Notes: generated from the letters alone by a model not told the origin. A DNA stretch of 64,000 nucleotides from Methylococcaceae bacterium UBA6146 (GCA_002422395.1 DIUY01000011.1:186001-250000), one strand, 5' to 3'. Numbered from the stretch's first letter, positions 43,007 to 51,611 are shown. A program made the numbers and translations.

Positions 43007-44533
43007 GTGAAAATACTCAGTCTTCTCATTGCATTGCCCCTAGCAGGTGCACTGGCAACAGGGTTAATCCGCAACGTCCGTTTCGCAAAAAAACTTGCAC
43101 TCGGCGTGGCGTGCTTCGAATTATTTGCCGCACTGGTCGCCGTGCAGCGGTTTAATGCCGACGAAGGCGCATTCCAAATGGTCGAGAAAGCCGCTTGGAT
43201 ACCTAGTCTAAACGTTGAATATCTGGTTGGTGTTGATGGCATTTCGGTGTTGTTTTTGCCGATGACAGCGTTGTTGACATTAATGGCAATAGGCGCCTCA
43301 TGGCATTCGACGCAACAATTGAGCCGCTTGCATTTTGCGCTGATATTGGTGTTGGAAGGCGTCACCATCGGTGTATTGTCCGCATTGGATATGGTGTTGT
43401 TCTTTTTATTTTGGGAATTGACGTTGCCGCCGCTATTTTTTTTAATCGGTTTATGGGGCATTGGCCCTAAGCGGCGCAATGCGGCAATTAAGTACACCTT
43501 ATTCATGCTGTTTGGCGGCGTGCCGCTGTTAATGGCCATCATTATTTTGGCCATTAACCACGCAACCCAAATAAATGCCACGATTCCTCATGGCCTAGCC
43601 TTTAATTTCCCCGTATTGTTGGAAACCCGTTTACCCGACAATTTGCAAAGTGTCGTGTTTTTATTGCTTCTGGCTGGTTTTGCCGTAAAAGCACCTATTG
43701 TGCCGTTGCATACCTGGCTGCCTACAGCAACACTGGAAGGCCCCACGCAAATTACCGCATTGCTGATTGGCCTTAAGCTGGGCGTTTACGGCATATTGCG
43801 TTTTGCCATGCCATTGGCGCCATCCGCCGCTGTTGAATATAACTGGGTGTTAGGCATTCTTGGCGCGATCACGCTGATTTATGGCGCATTGATTGCCTTG
43901 CGGCAAACTAATTTGCGCCGCCTGTTGGCCTATGCGAGTGTGAGTCATGTCGGTTTGGTCATTATCGGCATCGCCTCATTGAATATGCAGGGCATTCAAG
44001 GCGCCATCTTTCAACTGCTTAATTTTACACTGGTGGCGGGTTCGCTGATGTTGGTGGCGGGTTTTATCCAGCAACGCCTAGGCAGCACTGAAATGTCCCA
44101 TTTAGGGGGGCTTGCTAGTGTCATGCCACGGTTGACCGGCTGTTATTTTGTATTCGCGCTGGCCAGCATGGGGATGCCCGGCACTAATGGTTTCCCGGCG
44201 GAATTATTGTTGGTGCTCGGGGCCTTATTGGCGCATCCCAGTCTTGGAGTCACCGCATTGGCCGGCGCGGTGCTAAGCGCCGCGTATATGTTGTCGTTTA
44301 CCCGTGGCGCTTTTTTAGGGAAGGTTAGGCAAGCGGATGCCGGGCAGATGCAAGACTTGTTGGCACGCGAGCTTGCCCTATTGTGTGTGCCCGCCTTGCT
44401 GGTTTTAGGGTTCGGCTTTTTCCCAAACAGTGTGCTTAAAATCAACCAAAAAACCGCCGAAGCCTGGTTATCCCGACTGCTTGACCAACCAGTGCTGGAA
44501 GGTGATGAATTGGTTATGAACCTGTCCCGATAA
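43007..44533 (+). CDS. NuoM-like proton-pump subunit 2
   Basis: 508-aa membrane protein. GTG 43007 (MKILSLLIALPLAG) is chosen because GGAGG lies 10 bp upstream and only 4 bp separate it from the previous stop; a longer open frame overlaps the previous gene. It is close to standard NuoM: VGVDGISVLFLPMTAL, FFLFWELTLPPLFFLIGLWG with the key glutamate, PIVPLHTWLPTATLEGPTQI, ASVSHVGLVIIG and MPGTNGFPAE. Two NuoM proteins with one NuoL recall the 2M type of complex I, but no other subunits accompany them. Confidence 0.9.
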   Translation: MKILSLLIALPLAGALATGLIRNVRFAKKLALGVACFELFAALVAVQRFNADEGAFQMVEKAAWIPSLNVEYLVGVDGISVLFLPMTALLTLMAIGASWHSTQQLSRLHFALILVLEGVTIGVLSALDMVLFFLFWELTLPPLFFLIGLWGIGPKRRNAAIKYTLFMLFGGVPLLMAIIILAINHATQINATIPHGLAFNFPVLLETRLPDNLQSVVFLLLLAGFAVKAPIVPLHTWLPTATLEGPTQITALLIGLKLGVYGILRFAMPLAPSAAVEYNWVLGILGAITLIYGALIALRQTNLRRLLAYASVSHVGLVIIGIASLNMQGIQGAIFQLLNFTLVAGSLMLVAGFIQQRLGSTEMSHLGGLASVMPRLTGCYFVFALASMGMPGTNGFPAELLLVLGALLAHPSLGVTALAGAVLSAAYMLSFTRGAFLGKVRQADAGQMQDLLARELALLCVPALLVLGFGFFPNSVLKINQKTAEAWLSRLLDQPVLEGDELVMNLSR

Positions 44534-44577
44534 GTGCCCCTATCTAGGCGTAATGGCAAATTGAATCTGGTTTTAGG

Positions 44578-44684
44578 TGGTGGGCTAAATCTGTAGCTGC
44601 ACGTTGATAAGCTGAAGTGCAAGCCTTGGTTTGCCTCAGTACAAGCCAAGGCTTGAACTCCAACCACCACATTTAACCCACTAC
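44578..44684. mobile_element. MITE-like element with 11-bp direct repeats
   Basis: A ~107-bp non-coding segment with imperfect terminal inverted repeats (TGGTGGGCTAAAT at the left, ATTTAACCCACTA at the right). It is bracketed by an exact 11-bp direct repeat, CTGGTTTTAGG, at 44567-44577 and 44685-44695, the form of a target-site duplication. Internally GCAAGCCTTGG and CCAAGGCTTG make a further hairpin. No transposase. Confidence 0.65.
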
Positions 44685-44804
44685 CTGGTTTTAGGGTTTT
44701 TAACCAGTTTCCAAGCCTCTGCTGAAAATTAATTTAGCTTGCATTAAGTTATTTTTTTGGGCAATATATTGCCCATATACTCCATTTGTCAGGCTTTATG
44801 AGCA

Positions 44805-45173
44805 ATGCATTTCCGTCTCCGCAAAAATGTCATTCAGTTAATCCGAATAACTTACGATGACGCTAAAAAGAAAGGCAACAATACCATTATAGGCACGGTG
44901 AAGCTGTCAAACCCTGTCCTGCCTGATGAATTGCGCTTAAAACTGACAACTGAGGAAATAAAAGCTTTTGACATATGGCTAAACACGCAGCACCGTACTG
45001 AGCGGCTGCGTGAGGAAATAGCCGCGCTGACCTTGGCTGAAAGCATGGTTCTGGCAGAAAAATGGTTCGAAAGGGAAGGCGATTCAAAAGGGGCGCAAAT
45101 GGTGGCTAATGATATTGTCCCCCAATGGCATAACATACGCCGGTTATTGGTAAAAAAGGGGCTGCTTGAGTAA
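44805..45173 (+). CDS. Conserved hypothetical protein (122 aa)
   Basis: Soluble, charged protein: MHFRLRKNVIQLIRITYDDAKKKGNNTIIGTV is an N-terminal beta-rich part, and LTTEEIKAFDIWLNTQHRTERLREEIAALTLAESMVLAEKWFEREGDSKGAQ forms helices. The ending is VKKGLLE. I recognise no named domain; similar short proteins occur in gammaproteobacteria without function as far as I recall. It lies 53 bp upstream of the HU-like gene on the same strand. Confidence 0.65.
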   Translation: MHFRLRKNVIQLIRITYDDAKKKGNNTIIGTVKLSNPVLPDELRLKLTTEEIKAFDIWLNTQHRTERLREEIAALTLAESMVLAEKWFEREGDSKGAQMVANDIVPQWHNIRRLLVKKGLLE

Positions 45174-45240
45174 CGCCCGCCGCAGTTGTTGTAAGAATGT
45201 AATTACTTTGTAAATTTAAACCTAAATGAGAGTTGATAAA

Positions 45241-45519
45241 ATGAAAGCTATTGAAATTGTAGAATTAATTAAACAAGAAAACCCTAAAGTTTTAGGCAAA
45301 ATGCCTGATGAGAAAGCGGCAAAGATCATTTCTGCGGCGCTACGCCAAATCAGCAAACAGCTGGATCAGGCTACTGAAGGTAGCGTAAAAGTAATGGGTT
45401 TAGGGGCTTTTAGTGTCCGTCAAGTTGAGCGTGAAAAAGAAGGGCAAGCGGTGACGGTCAAAAAAGTATCTTTCCGTGCCGCTAAATTAAAGGCTAAAGT
45501 GAAAAAAACGGCGGAATGA
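45241..45519 (+). CDS. HU/IHF-fold protein lacking DNA-binding arms
   Basis: 92-aa protein; start 45241 (MKAIEIVELIKQENPKVLGK) fits the family. The helical dimer core (about 1-50: EKAAKIISAALRQISKQL) and strand GSVKVMGLGAFSVRQVERE match the HU/IHF family GLGTF element. The beta-arm with the RNP motif that wraps DNA is replaced by a short EKEGQAVTVKKVSFRAAK segment and a lysine-rich tail. DNA binding may therefore differ or be weak. Function unknown. Confidence 0.7.
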   Translation: MKAIEIVELIKQENPKVLGKMPDEKAAKIISAALRQISKQLDQATEGSVKVMGLGAFSVRQVEREKEGQAVTVKKVSFRAAKLKAKVKKTAE

Positions 45520-46026
45520 TTAATTGGGGTAATGGTGAAGCCATAACAGCTGTTGAGCGATTTATCTTGCCGATGAAGCAGTAGGGCTTGCACCTCCTTC
45601 AAGGACGTGCAAGCCACAGATAAACAGTTACAAGTTGACCTGCCACCTTAATTTTTAAATTGTCACTGAGCATGTTCTATGGTTAGTCCCCAATCCGTTT
45701 GGAAACCCATTATTGCACTTGGGCGGGGAAAGAGTGTAAATCTCCCCCCCCCCCGCGTCGGGTTAGTCTGCTGATAATGTTTCTCGCGTAATCTATGGGC
45801 TTATTTCATGCCCGGCACTTAAATTTAAGTGCCGGGCATGAAATAAGCCCATAGTATTTGGTAATAACGATAAATCAATTGTGTTTCCCATATATTTATG
45901 AAATGGGAGGCTGTAATTAGATAACCCACCTACGGAACAATTATCTTGTGTGCAGAAACCATATCGCGAATTTCCGGCTCACGCATGCCTTTGGCTTATA
46001 TAACACTTATGTTCTAACGGATAAGC
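45520..46026. other. Intergenic region with hairpins, C11 tract and 62-bp palindrome
   Basis: About 500 bp without a gene. From left to right: a hairpin GGCTTGCAC/GTGCAAGCC at 45585-45615, a homopolymer of 11 C at 45744-45754, a perfect 62-bp palindrome at 45793-45854, then AT-rich sequence up to the sulfotransferase start. The density of secondary structure just upstream of a surface-modification locus is striking. Confidence 0.75.
45793..45854. repeat. Perfect 62-bp palindrome
   Basis: Two exact 31-base arms meet with no spacer at 45823/45824 (centre CTTAAATTTAAG; ends CTATGGGC and GCCCATAG). It could extrude as a cruciform or form a 31-bp RNA hairpin. Perfect palindromes of this size are usually unstable unless recently formed or selected. 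Confidence 0.9.
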
Positions 46027-46980
46027 ATGAATTTTTTTATTCACATCGGCACACATAAAACAGGAAGCACAGCGCTTCAACATTTCCTTTTGATAAACCG
46101 CGCAAAGCTTCAGGAACATGGATTTTTATATCCTGAAACCGGCCTCAAGGACGCAGGGCATCATAAAATCGCTTGGGCATCAAGAAGTAAGGACACCTTC
46201 CCGCAGCTCAATAAGTTGATGCAATTGGTCAGGGGCGAAGCGAATAAGTTGAAATGTCCAAATATTATTTTAAGTTCTGAAGAGTTTGAGTTTGGCAGAG
46301 ACATCAATCATCTCAAAACAGCGCTTGCTGGTGACAACTGTAAAATTATTGTCTTTTTGCGAAGGCAAGACACTTTGCTTGAATCTGAATATAACCAGCA
46401 TGTAAAAATGCATCTTACGAAATATAGCCACAGCATATTCAAATTCCATTTTGATCATGATTTCAATCAAAGGTTTAATTACAAATACTTATGTAACCTT
46501 TGGACGCATAAATTTGGCCAGGAGGCCATGTCAGTGGTCAGTTATGACAATTGTTCCAGGGAACCCCAAGGCATATTTAAAGAATTTTTAAACGTCATCA
46601 AAGTACCTTTTGACGATGGCTTCCTGTTGCCTGAGGAAGGGCATGCTAATGCCAGCCTTCCAAGCAAGGCGATCCTTTATTTGGCTAGGTTAAACACGCT
46701 ATCGTTAACAAAAAACCAGCATCAGTTGGCAATCCGCATCTTAGTTGACGAATTTGCCAGTCAAAAAAAGCAAGCATTGCTCTCATTAAATGATAGGAAA
46801 CTGCTTTGGGCGAGGTACGAGGGGGTTAATGGCTTTGTGGAAAATACCTACAATACAAGCTGCTTTGTTGAACCCTCTGAAACGGAACATAACGACGAGT
46901 ACCTTGATTTTTGCAATGATTTTGATGTAAACATGTATGCGAAAATAATCAAAAGACTTCTAGGGGGGGGGATAAATTGA
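46027..46980 (+). CDS. Sulfotransferase-like protein
   Basis: 317-aa protein starting MNFFIHIGTHKTGSTALQHFL, a P-loop-like PAPS-binding motif (HKTGST) at residues ~8-14. IIVFLRRQDTLLESEYNQ near 108-125 is the second PAPS contact (the R of FLRR...S). This matches the sulfotransferase group that modifies polysaccharides. The C-terminus (RLLGGGIN) is encoded by a run of nine G bases, so length changes in that run would alter the last residues. The stop overlaps the next gene (TTGA). The pair probably decorates a surface glycan. Confidence 0.8.
   Translation: MNFFIHIGTHKTGSTALQHFLLINRAKLQEHGFLYPETGLKDAGHHKIAWASRSKDTFPQLNKLMQLVRGEANKLKCPNIILSSEEFEFGRDINHLKTALAGDNCKIIVFLRRQDTLLESEYNQHVKMHLTKYSHSIFKFHFDHDFNQRFNYKYLCNLWTHKFGQEAMSVVSYDNCSREPQGIFKEFLNVIKVPFDDGFLLPEEGHANASLPSKAILYLARLNTLSLTKNQHQLAIRILVDEFASQKKQALLSLNDRKLLWARYEGVNGFVENTYNTSCFVEPSETEHNDEYLDFCNDFDVNMYAKIIKRLLGGGIN
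46963..46971 (+). repeat. Poly-G tract (G9) at gene junction
   Basis: Nine consecutive G bases six bases before the TTG start of the glycosyltransferase and inside the last codons of the sulfotransferase. It can act as ribosome-binding site (G-rich) and as a slippage hot spot. Confidence 0.85.
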
Positions 46981-47723
46981 AGATATTGGCTTACTTTATT
47001 GGGTTTCCGGGCACTAAAAGAATTGACCAATTCATCCAACGAAATCAGGCGCTTGATTTTTTTGAGCTAATGCCGGCTGTTGATGGCCGGACTTTGCCAA
47101 TAATTTTTATAGAAAGCTTTTTTTTGGAGCCTTTTTTTAAGCACCAAATGAAGCACAAAGGGAGTGGCTGGCTTGGTGCTACTATCGGGTGTTTTCTAAG
47201 TCATATCAAAGCAGTGGAAGCAGCAGAAATGAATGGTGCTGATTATGTTATTGTTGCCGAAGATGATGCTGTTTTTCGTAAAGACCCTAGGGAGTTGATT
47301 CTATTTATGAAGGAACAGCGTGTTGATTTGCTTTACTTAAACGACCGTATGGTGCCTAAAGGCCATAGCGTTGACAGCTCAACCCGTTCAGTTTTTATTT
47401 TAACAAATGAAAACTTAACAGGAACGGGCGCAGAAGCCTATATCCTTTCGCGTAAAGGAATTAATGGTGTTTTGCAGTTGTTTAACAGAGGCTTAAAAAA
47501 CCGTATGCCAACAGGATTTGATGGTTTTATGCAAAGCTTTGTAATCGGCCAAGGAAAAAAGGCCAATGCGCCTGGCCGTAAAAGTCTAGATGAGTGGGTA
47601 AGGCTTAGGAAAAGCGCACTGCTATTTGAAGACATTGATTTAAAAGTGGGTGTTGCAATCCCCTCCATTGCAGCACATATAGATGAAGGTATGTCCATAA
47701 TAAATGGGGGTGGGGCTGGCTAA
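46977..47723 (+). CDS. Family 25 glycosyltransferase (LPS-type)
   Basis: 248-aa protein starting at TTG (MKILAYFIGFPGTKRIDQF) in a TTGA overlap with the sulfotransferase. LGATIGCFLSHIKAVEAAEMNGADYVIVAEDDAVF (about 62-97) contains the conserved GCxxSH and EDDA motifs of family 25 LPS glycosyltransferases. It transfers a sugar to a lipooligosaccharide or other surface glycan in the cytoplasm. Translation initiation probably depends on the G9 tract just upstream. Acceptor unknown. Confidence 0.88.
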   Translation: MKILAYFIGFPGTKRIDQFIQRNQALDFFELMPAVDGRTLPIIFIESFFLEPFFKHQMKHKGSGWLGATIGCFLSHIKAVEAAEMNGADYVIVAEDDAVFRKDPRELILFMKEQRVDLLYLNDRMVPKGHSVDSSTRSVFILTNENLTGTGAEAYILSRKGINGVLQLFNRGLKNRMPTGFDGFMQSFVIGQGKKANAPGRKSLDEWVRLRKSALLFEDIDLKVGVAIPSIAAHIDEGMSIINGGGAG

Positions 47724-47934
47724 CCTCGGTTTTTTCCCGCAAAAAATGGCCGAATTTCTCGTTCGTGACAGTTTCACCCGATATCGGCAGGACACAAAGA
47801 AGCAGTTCAATATCCCTTAAGATGGGTGTTGGTTGTCGGTAACTGTTAGGGTTGACGGCGGCCAGTTTTTTGGGGCGGGCAGCCGTGCTTTCCCGATGGT
47901 TTTGTCAAAAAAAAGCTGGGTTGTGAAAAAGCCC

Positions 47935-48804
47935 TTAACCCATACAAAAATCCTCCTGCAACGGCCAGTCCCGGTAATTAAAAACTTGGCCTTGAACGCG
48001 GACAGCGGCTATATCGTCCAATGCCAGTTCGGCAAAAACCCATCCTACGGCATTTAAATCACCGCAACTGAGAATGCCGTTGTCAGGAAACCCCTTGTCC
48101 ACCGGCGTGTAAATTGCCGCCGCGCCAATATTAACATCGACCGCTTCTGACCAAGGCGCTTCGCCAACCAAGCAGGCTTGTGCGACATAGCATTGGTTCT
48201 CCAGCGCCCTGGCTTGGCAGCCTATTTTGACCCGATGGTAGCCGGCCAGCGTATCGGTGCAGCTGGGCACTAAAATCAGGTTGGCACCTGCTTCCACCTG
48301 CTGCCTTGCCAGCAACGGAAACTCGCTGTCATAGCAGATATTAATCGCTATCCGCCCATAATCAGTATTGAAGCATTTGATTTCTTCGCCACGGGTAATC
48401 AACCATTGCTCGTTTTCAAAGCGCGTCATCATCATTTTGTCTTGATAATCGACCTTGCCATCAGGGAAAAATAAATAAGCCCGGTTATGGTAGTCGCCCG
48501 ATTCTAGCTTGACTGGAAAAGTGCCCGCTTGAATCAGGCACTGGTGGCGTTGCGCCAAACCTTGGAACAGATTGATGAAGCCCGCTAACAAGGGCTGCAT
48601 TTCCGCCAGTTGCTTTTCTAGGGAAGAATACACCGCCTGGCCGAATAACGAGGCCAGTTCCATGCTGTTATATTCGGGGAACAACAGGATTTTGGCATCT
48701 TGCGCCGCCGCTTCTGCAACCCAGCGTTCACTTTTGTCCTGATAAGCCTGCCAGTTGTCGAGAAAGCTAATGTCGTATTGTGCGCTGGCGATTTTAACGT
48801 TCAT
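47935..48804 (-). CDS. Carbon-nitrogen hydrolase (nitrilase superfamily)
   Basis: 289-aa enzyme with the Glu-Lys-Cys triad: E in ILLFPEYNSMELA (~44), K in DYQDKMMMTRFE (~133), C in IAINICYDSEFPLL (~165). It would hydrolyse an amide or similar bond. Its start overlaps the acetyltransferase stop by 11 bases; GNAT-nitrilase pairs are common in bacteria, and such pairs are also seen fused, suggesting they act on the same small molecule. Substrate is unknown. Confidence 0.88.
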   Translation of the reverse strand: MNVKIASAQYDISFLDNWQAYQDKSERWVAEAAAQDAKILLFPEYNSMELASLFGQAVYSSLEKQLAEMQPLLAGFINLFQGLAQRHQCLIQAGTFPVKLESGDYHNRAYLFFPDGKVDYQDKMMMTRFENEQWLITRGEEIKCFNTDYGRIAINICYDSEFPLLARQQVEAGANLILVPSCTDTLAGYHRVKIGCQARALENQCYVAQACLVGEAPWSEAVDVNIGAAAIYTPVDKGFPDNGILSCGDLNAVGWVFAELALDDIAAVRVQGQVFNYRDWPLQEDFCMG

Positions 48805-49393
48805 GTTTTAGCCAAAAGGTCATGGGTTTAGGGGTTTCTTCGGTGTCGTCCAAGTCTTTCCAGACAAAAGCGGTTGTCAGTTCGGGATGTTTAAAATAAC
48901 CGCGCTTGTTCCAAAACTTATCCAAGGGCACGTAATCGGCAGGACGGCGAGGATGGTCGGCAGGGCGTTCCACGCAACAAAACGTGATGTGCTGGAAGCC
49001 GCCGAGATCGGCGGCATGGGCTTCGCGTTCCTCAAAAAAGCGCACACCAACACCTAATCCCCGATAGTTCTTATTCAATACCGATTCGCTGCAATAAAAC
49101 ACCTCGTCAAGGTTATAACCCTGCTCGACAAACGGCTTTTTCAGTTCAGCCGTCTCGTATTTCATCGGCAAGGCGGTTGATGCGCCAACGACTTTGTCAC
49201 CATCCAATGCCAGCACAATGACGCTTTCGGGGTTATCAATATAGGTTTGCAGGTATTTTTTTTCATAATCCAGATTGCCGTCGTACAGGTACGGGAAATC
49301 TCGGAAAACTTCAATTCTAAGGCGGGCAAGTTCAGAAATAAAAGGGATCAGAGCCTCGCCGCTCCGACGTATTATGTGGATATTTTTAGGCAT
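48794..49393 (-). CDS. GNAT-family N-acetyltransferase
   Basis: 199-aa acetyltransferase. The acetyl-CoA region includes VLALDGDKVVGASTALPM and, at motif A, YCSESVLNKNYRGLGVGVRFFEEREAHA (about 103-130, with the RGLGVG P-loop). HITFCCVERPADHP forms the next strand. It is translationally coupled to the downstream nitrilase gene by an 11-base overlap, so a two-step modification of one metabolite is likely. Acceptor unknown. Confidence 0.85.
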   Translation of the reverse strand: MPKNIHIIRRSGEALIPFISELARLRIEVFRDFPYLYDGNLDYEKKYLQTYIDNPESVIVLALDGDKVVGASTALPMKYETAELKKPFVEQGYNLDEVFYCSESVLNKNYRGLGVGVRFFEEREAHAADLGGFQHITFCCVERPADHPRRPADYVPLDKFWNKRGYFKHPELTTAFVWKDLDDTEETPKPMTFWLKHER

Positions 49394-49429
49394 GGGGACT
49401 CGCTCAAAAATTGGCCATTTTAACTAACT

Positions 49430-49789
49430 TCACGGATGCTTGCGCAGTTTATGCAGGCAAAAAACCGCCAGGCTGACACCGATGGTGTCCGCAAGCCAAT
49501 CGGCAACTGAAGGGCTGCGCCCGGGGATAAACGACTGGTGCCATTCATCCGTCGCGCCATACAAACTGCCTAGCAGGATGCTCAGTAAAGCAAGCGTGGC
49601 AACGGACGGGTCAAGCCATTGTTTAATGCTGTGCCATAGCAAAGCGCCAAGGATGCAATAAGCACCGGTATGGTACAGCTTATCTTGGTTGTCAAACCAC
49701 ATCGGCCCAGGCAAAGACGGCTGGTCAGAAAGCACGTAAATAAACAGGCCATAAAGCAATAAGCCCGCGACGTATAAAGTTTTAAACAT
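49430..49789 (-). CDS. VanZ-like membrane protein
   Basis: 119-aa protein with about four membrane helices. The conserved DKLYHTGAYCILGALLW and GATDEWHQSFIPGRSPSVADWLADTIG segments define the VanZ-like family. Single-domain members are of unknown function; some affect resistance to cell-wall-active agents. It is followed by the acetyltransferase/nitrilase pair on the same strand after 36 bp. Confidence 0.88.
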   Translation of the reverse strand: MFKTLYVAGLLLYGLFIYVLSDQPSLPGPMWFDNQDKLYHTGAYCILGALLWHSIKQWLDPSVATLALLSILLGSLYGATDEWHQSFIPGRSPSVADWLADTIGVSLAVFCLHKLRKHP

Positions 49790-50124
49790 AAGCCATGAAT
49801 AATCCGGTTATGCCCGTTTATTGGTTTTGGGCGGTTGTTTGATGAGATTGTGAAGCACTAGCGCGGGGCACATTTAAACATAGGAAAGCTAATTTTGCCG
49901 ATAATCCGGTGGAAGTCACGGCGCAACTGGCCAGATCGGCCATTCCGTGGACTCGCAGGGCATAAGAGGATGCCGTCCTTCCCGAATCGACCATCACCTG
50001 CACGCACTGCGGACATGTTGAAACAGCCGGGTAGGATGGGCAACGCTGTCCTGCCTTTATGCCCTGTGGGTACACCTTTTACGGATAAATCGGTGGGCAA
50101 AACCGCCTGCCCACCCTACGGTAC
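49790..50124. other. Intergenic region with repeat hairpin
   Basis: 335 bp without a credible gene between two minus-strand genes. The right end (50092-50118) is a GGTGGGCA/TGCCCACC hairpin followed by CCTAC, the inverted form of the repeat at 13109-13136. The sequence CAGGGCATAA near 49955 recurs inverted as TTATGCCCTG near 50058, giving an extended stem. It probably serves as the 3' end of the AAA+ ATPase transcript. Confidence 0.5.
50092..50115. repeat. Short inverted repeat (GGTGGGCA hairpin), second copy
   Basis: Arms GGTGGGCA and TGCCCACC around an 8-base loop, followed by CTAC. Same family as 13113-13136. Confidence 0.6.
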
Positions 50125-51609
50125 TCAATTCGCCGCCTTAAAATCAAACTTCTTAAATATCACTTTCAAATCTTCAATTTTATCTTTCAGCGTCACCGAG
50201 ATGGATTTTGTTTCCCTGATAGCTTCAAGCAACTTCTCGGTGGTGACGGTTTTGTCATCAGAAACAAACGCCGCTTCGATGGTTTCTTTAACCACCGCTT
50301 CAATATCCGCACCGCTAAAGCCATCGGTTTCTTTGAGCAACTTAATCGTGTCAATCGCCTGGCTGAATTTGCCGCGTTTTTTGAGGTGGATTTCAAAGAT
50401 ACGGCGGCGTTCTTCGGCATTGGGCAATTCCACCAAAAACAATTCGTCAAAACGGCCTTTGCGTAAAAATTCCGGCGGTAATTGCGAGACATCGTTAGAC
50501 GTTGCCAGTACATAAACCGAACTTTCTTTCTCTTGTAGCCACGTTAAAAAATTGCCGAACAAGCGCGTGGTGATGTCGCTGCCGCCGCCCGTGCCACCAA
50601 CGCCTGCAAAGGCTTTTTCCAGTTCGTCAATCCACAACACACACGGCGACACCGCTTCGGCGGTTTTAATGGCTTTGCGTAAATTGTCCTCACTTTCACC
50701 CACATATTTACCCATCAATTTGCCAATATCCAAACGTAACAGCGGCACTGCAAACAAATTAGCGGTGGCTTTGGCAGTTAAACTTTTGCCGCAACCAGGC
50801 ATTCCGACAATCAACAAACCTTTCGGCAAATCAATCCCAAATTTTTTTGCTTCACCCAGATGATTAAAAATCTTCGCTTTTGCGGTCAGATAATCTTTAA
50901 GTTTTTCCAAACCACCGACACTGCCTAAATTGGCATCAACATGAATAATTTCTAGCAGCCCAGATTTTTTAATGATTTGTTCTTTCTCATTCAAAATAAG
51001 CTGTTTATCGTTGCCATCTATCGTGCCACTTTCTTGATAGGCCAAATTGAGAATTTGCCGGATTTCAAAATCACTCAAACCCTTAAAAGACACCGCCAAT
51101 TCGTTTAAGACGGTTTCGCTTAAGGCCAATTTAAAACCCCGTGCATAATCTTGGATGGTAGCAAGAATATCCGCATGATTCGGGAGCGGAATATCAAAAA
51201 CCGTAATCATCGCTTCCAATTCGGGCGGGATCACTAAAGTGGTATTGACCAGAAAAACCGTAACGTAAACATCAGCCTGATAAATGGTTTTTAAGGCGAT
51301 GGATTTTAAACGGGCAATAATTTCTGGATTAGTGAGTTGATGATGGACATCTTTTAAGACAATAAAGGCTTTTTTTGCTTCGTTATCATCTAACAGGGCA
51401 AGGAAATCATTTAATCCGTAAGCGTTTTTGGGGGCTTTGGTGACAAAATCGACGTATTTATTGGCTTCGTTATATTCATAAATGTCAAAGCCTTTGCGGG
51501 CAGAGGCGATTAAGGTATCCACCGCTTGAAAGTCAAAACTGTGGATGTAAATGATGGGGCGCAAGGCATCGATATAACTGGCTAATTTTTGGGTGGCGTT
51601 CAGTTCCAT
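50125..51609 (-). CDS. AAA+ ATPase (Ycf46-like)
   Basis: 494-aa protein. The N-terminal half (1-190) is a degenerate ATPase-like domain without a P-loop (AFIVLKDVHHQL sits where Walker B would be). The second half is an intact AAA+ module: Walker A GMPGCGKS (269-276), Walker B CVLWIDELE (323-331), sensor 1 LATSND (368-373), arginine fingers FLRKGRFDE (381-389) and FSGADIE (431-437). This is the Ycf46-type layout related to FtsH/CbbX-like remodelers. It starts 2 bp after the stop of the 364-aa gene, so they are partners. Role unknown; probably remodels a protein in the adjacent system. Confidence 0.85.
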   Translation of the reverse strand: MELNATQKLASYIDALRPIIYIHSFDFQAVDTLIASARKGFDIYEYNEANKYVDFVTKAPKNAYGLNDFLALLDDNEAKKAFIVLKDVHHQLTNPEIIARLKSIALKTIYQADVYVTVFLVNTTLVIPPELEAMITVFDIPLPNHADILATIQDYARGFKLALSETVLNELAVSFKGLSDFEIRQILNLAYQESGTIDGNDKQLILNEKEQIIKKSGLLEIIHVDANLGSVGGLEKLKDYLTAKAKIFNHLGEAKKFGIDLPKGLLIVGMPGCGKSLTAKATANLFAVPLLRLDIGKLMGKYVGESEDNLRKAIKTAEAVSPCVLWIDELEKAFAGVGGTGGGSDITTRLFGNFLTWLQEKESSVYVLATSNDVSQLPPEFLRKGRFDELFLVELPNAEERRRIFEIHLKKRGKFSQAIDTIKLLKETDGFSGADIEAVVKETIEAAFVSDDKTVTTEKLLEAIRETKSISVTLKDKIEDLKVIFKKFDFKAAN

Positions 51610-51611
51610 TG

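Noticed and set aside
47833..48057. Plus-strand 74-codon frame between the glycosyltransferase and nitrilase genes
   Set aside because: It runs into the antisense of the well-supported nitrilase gene and has no recognisable domain.
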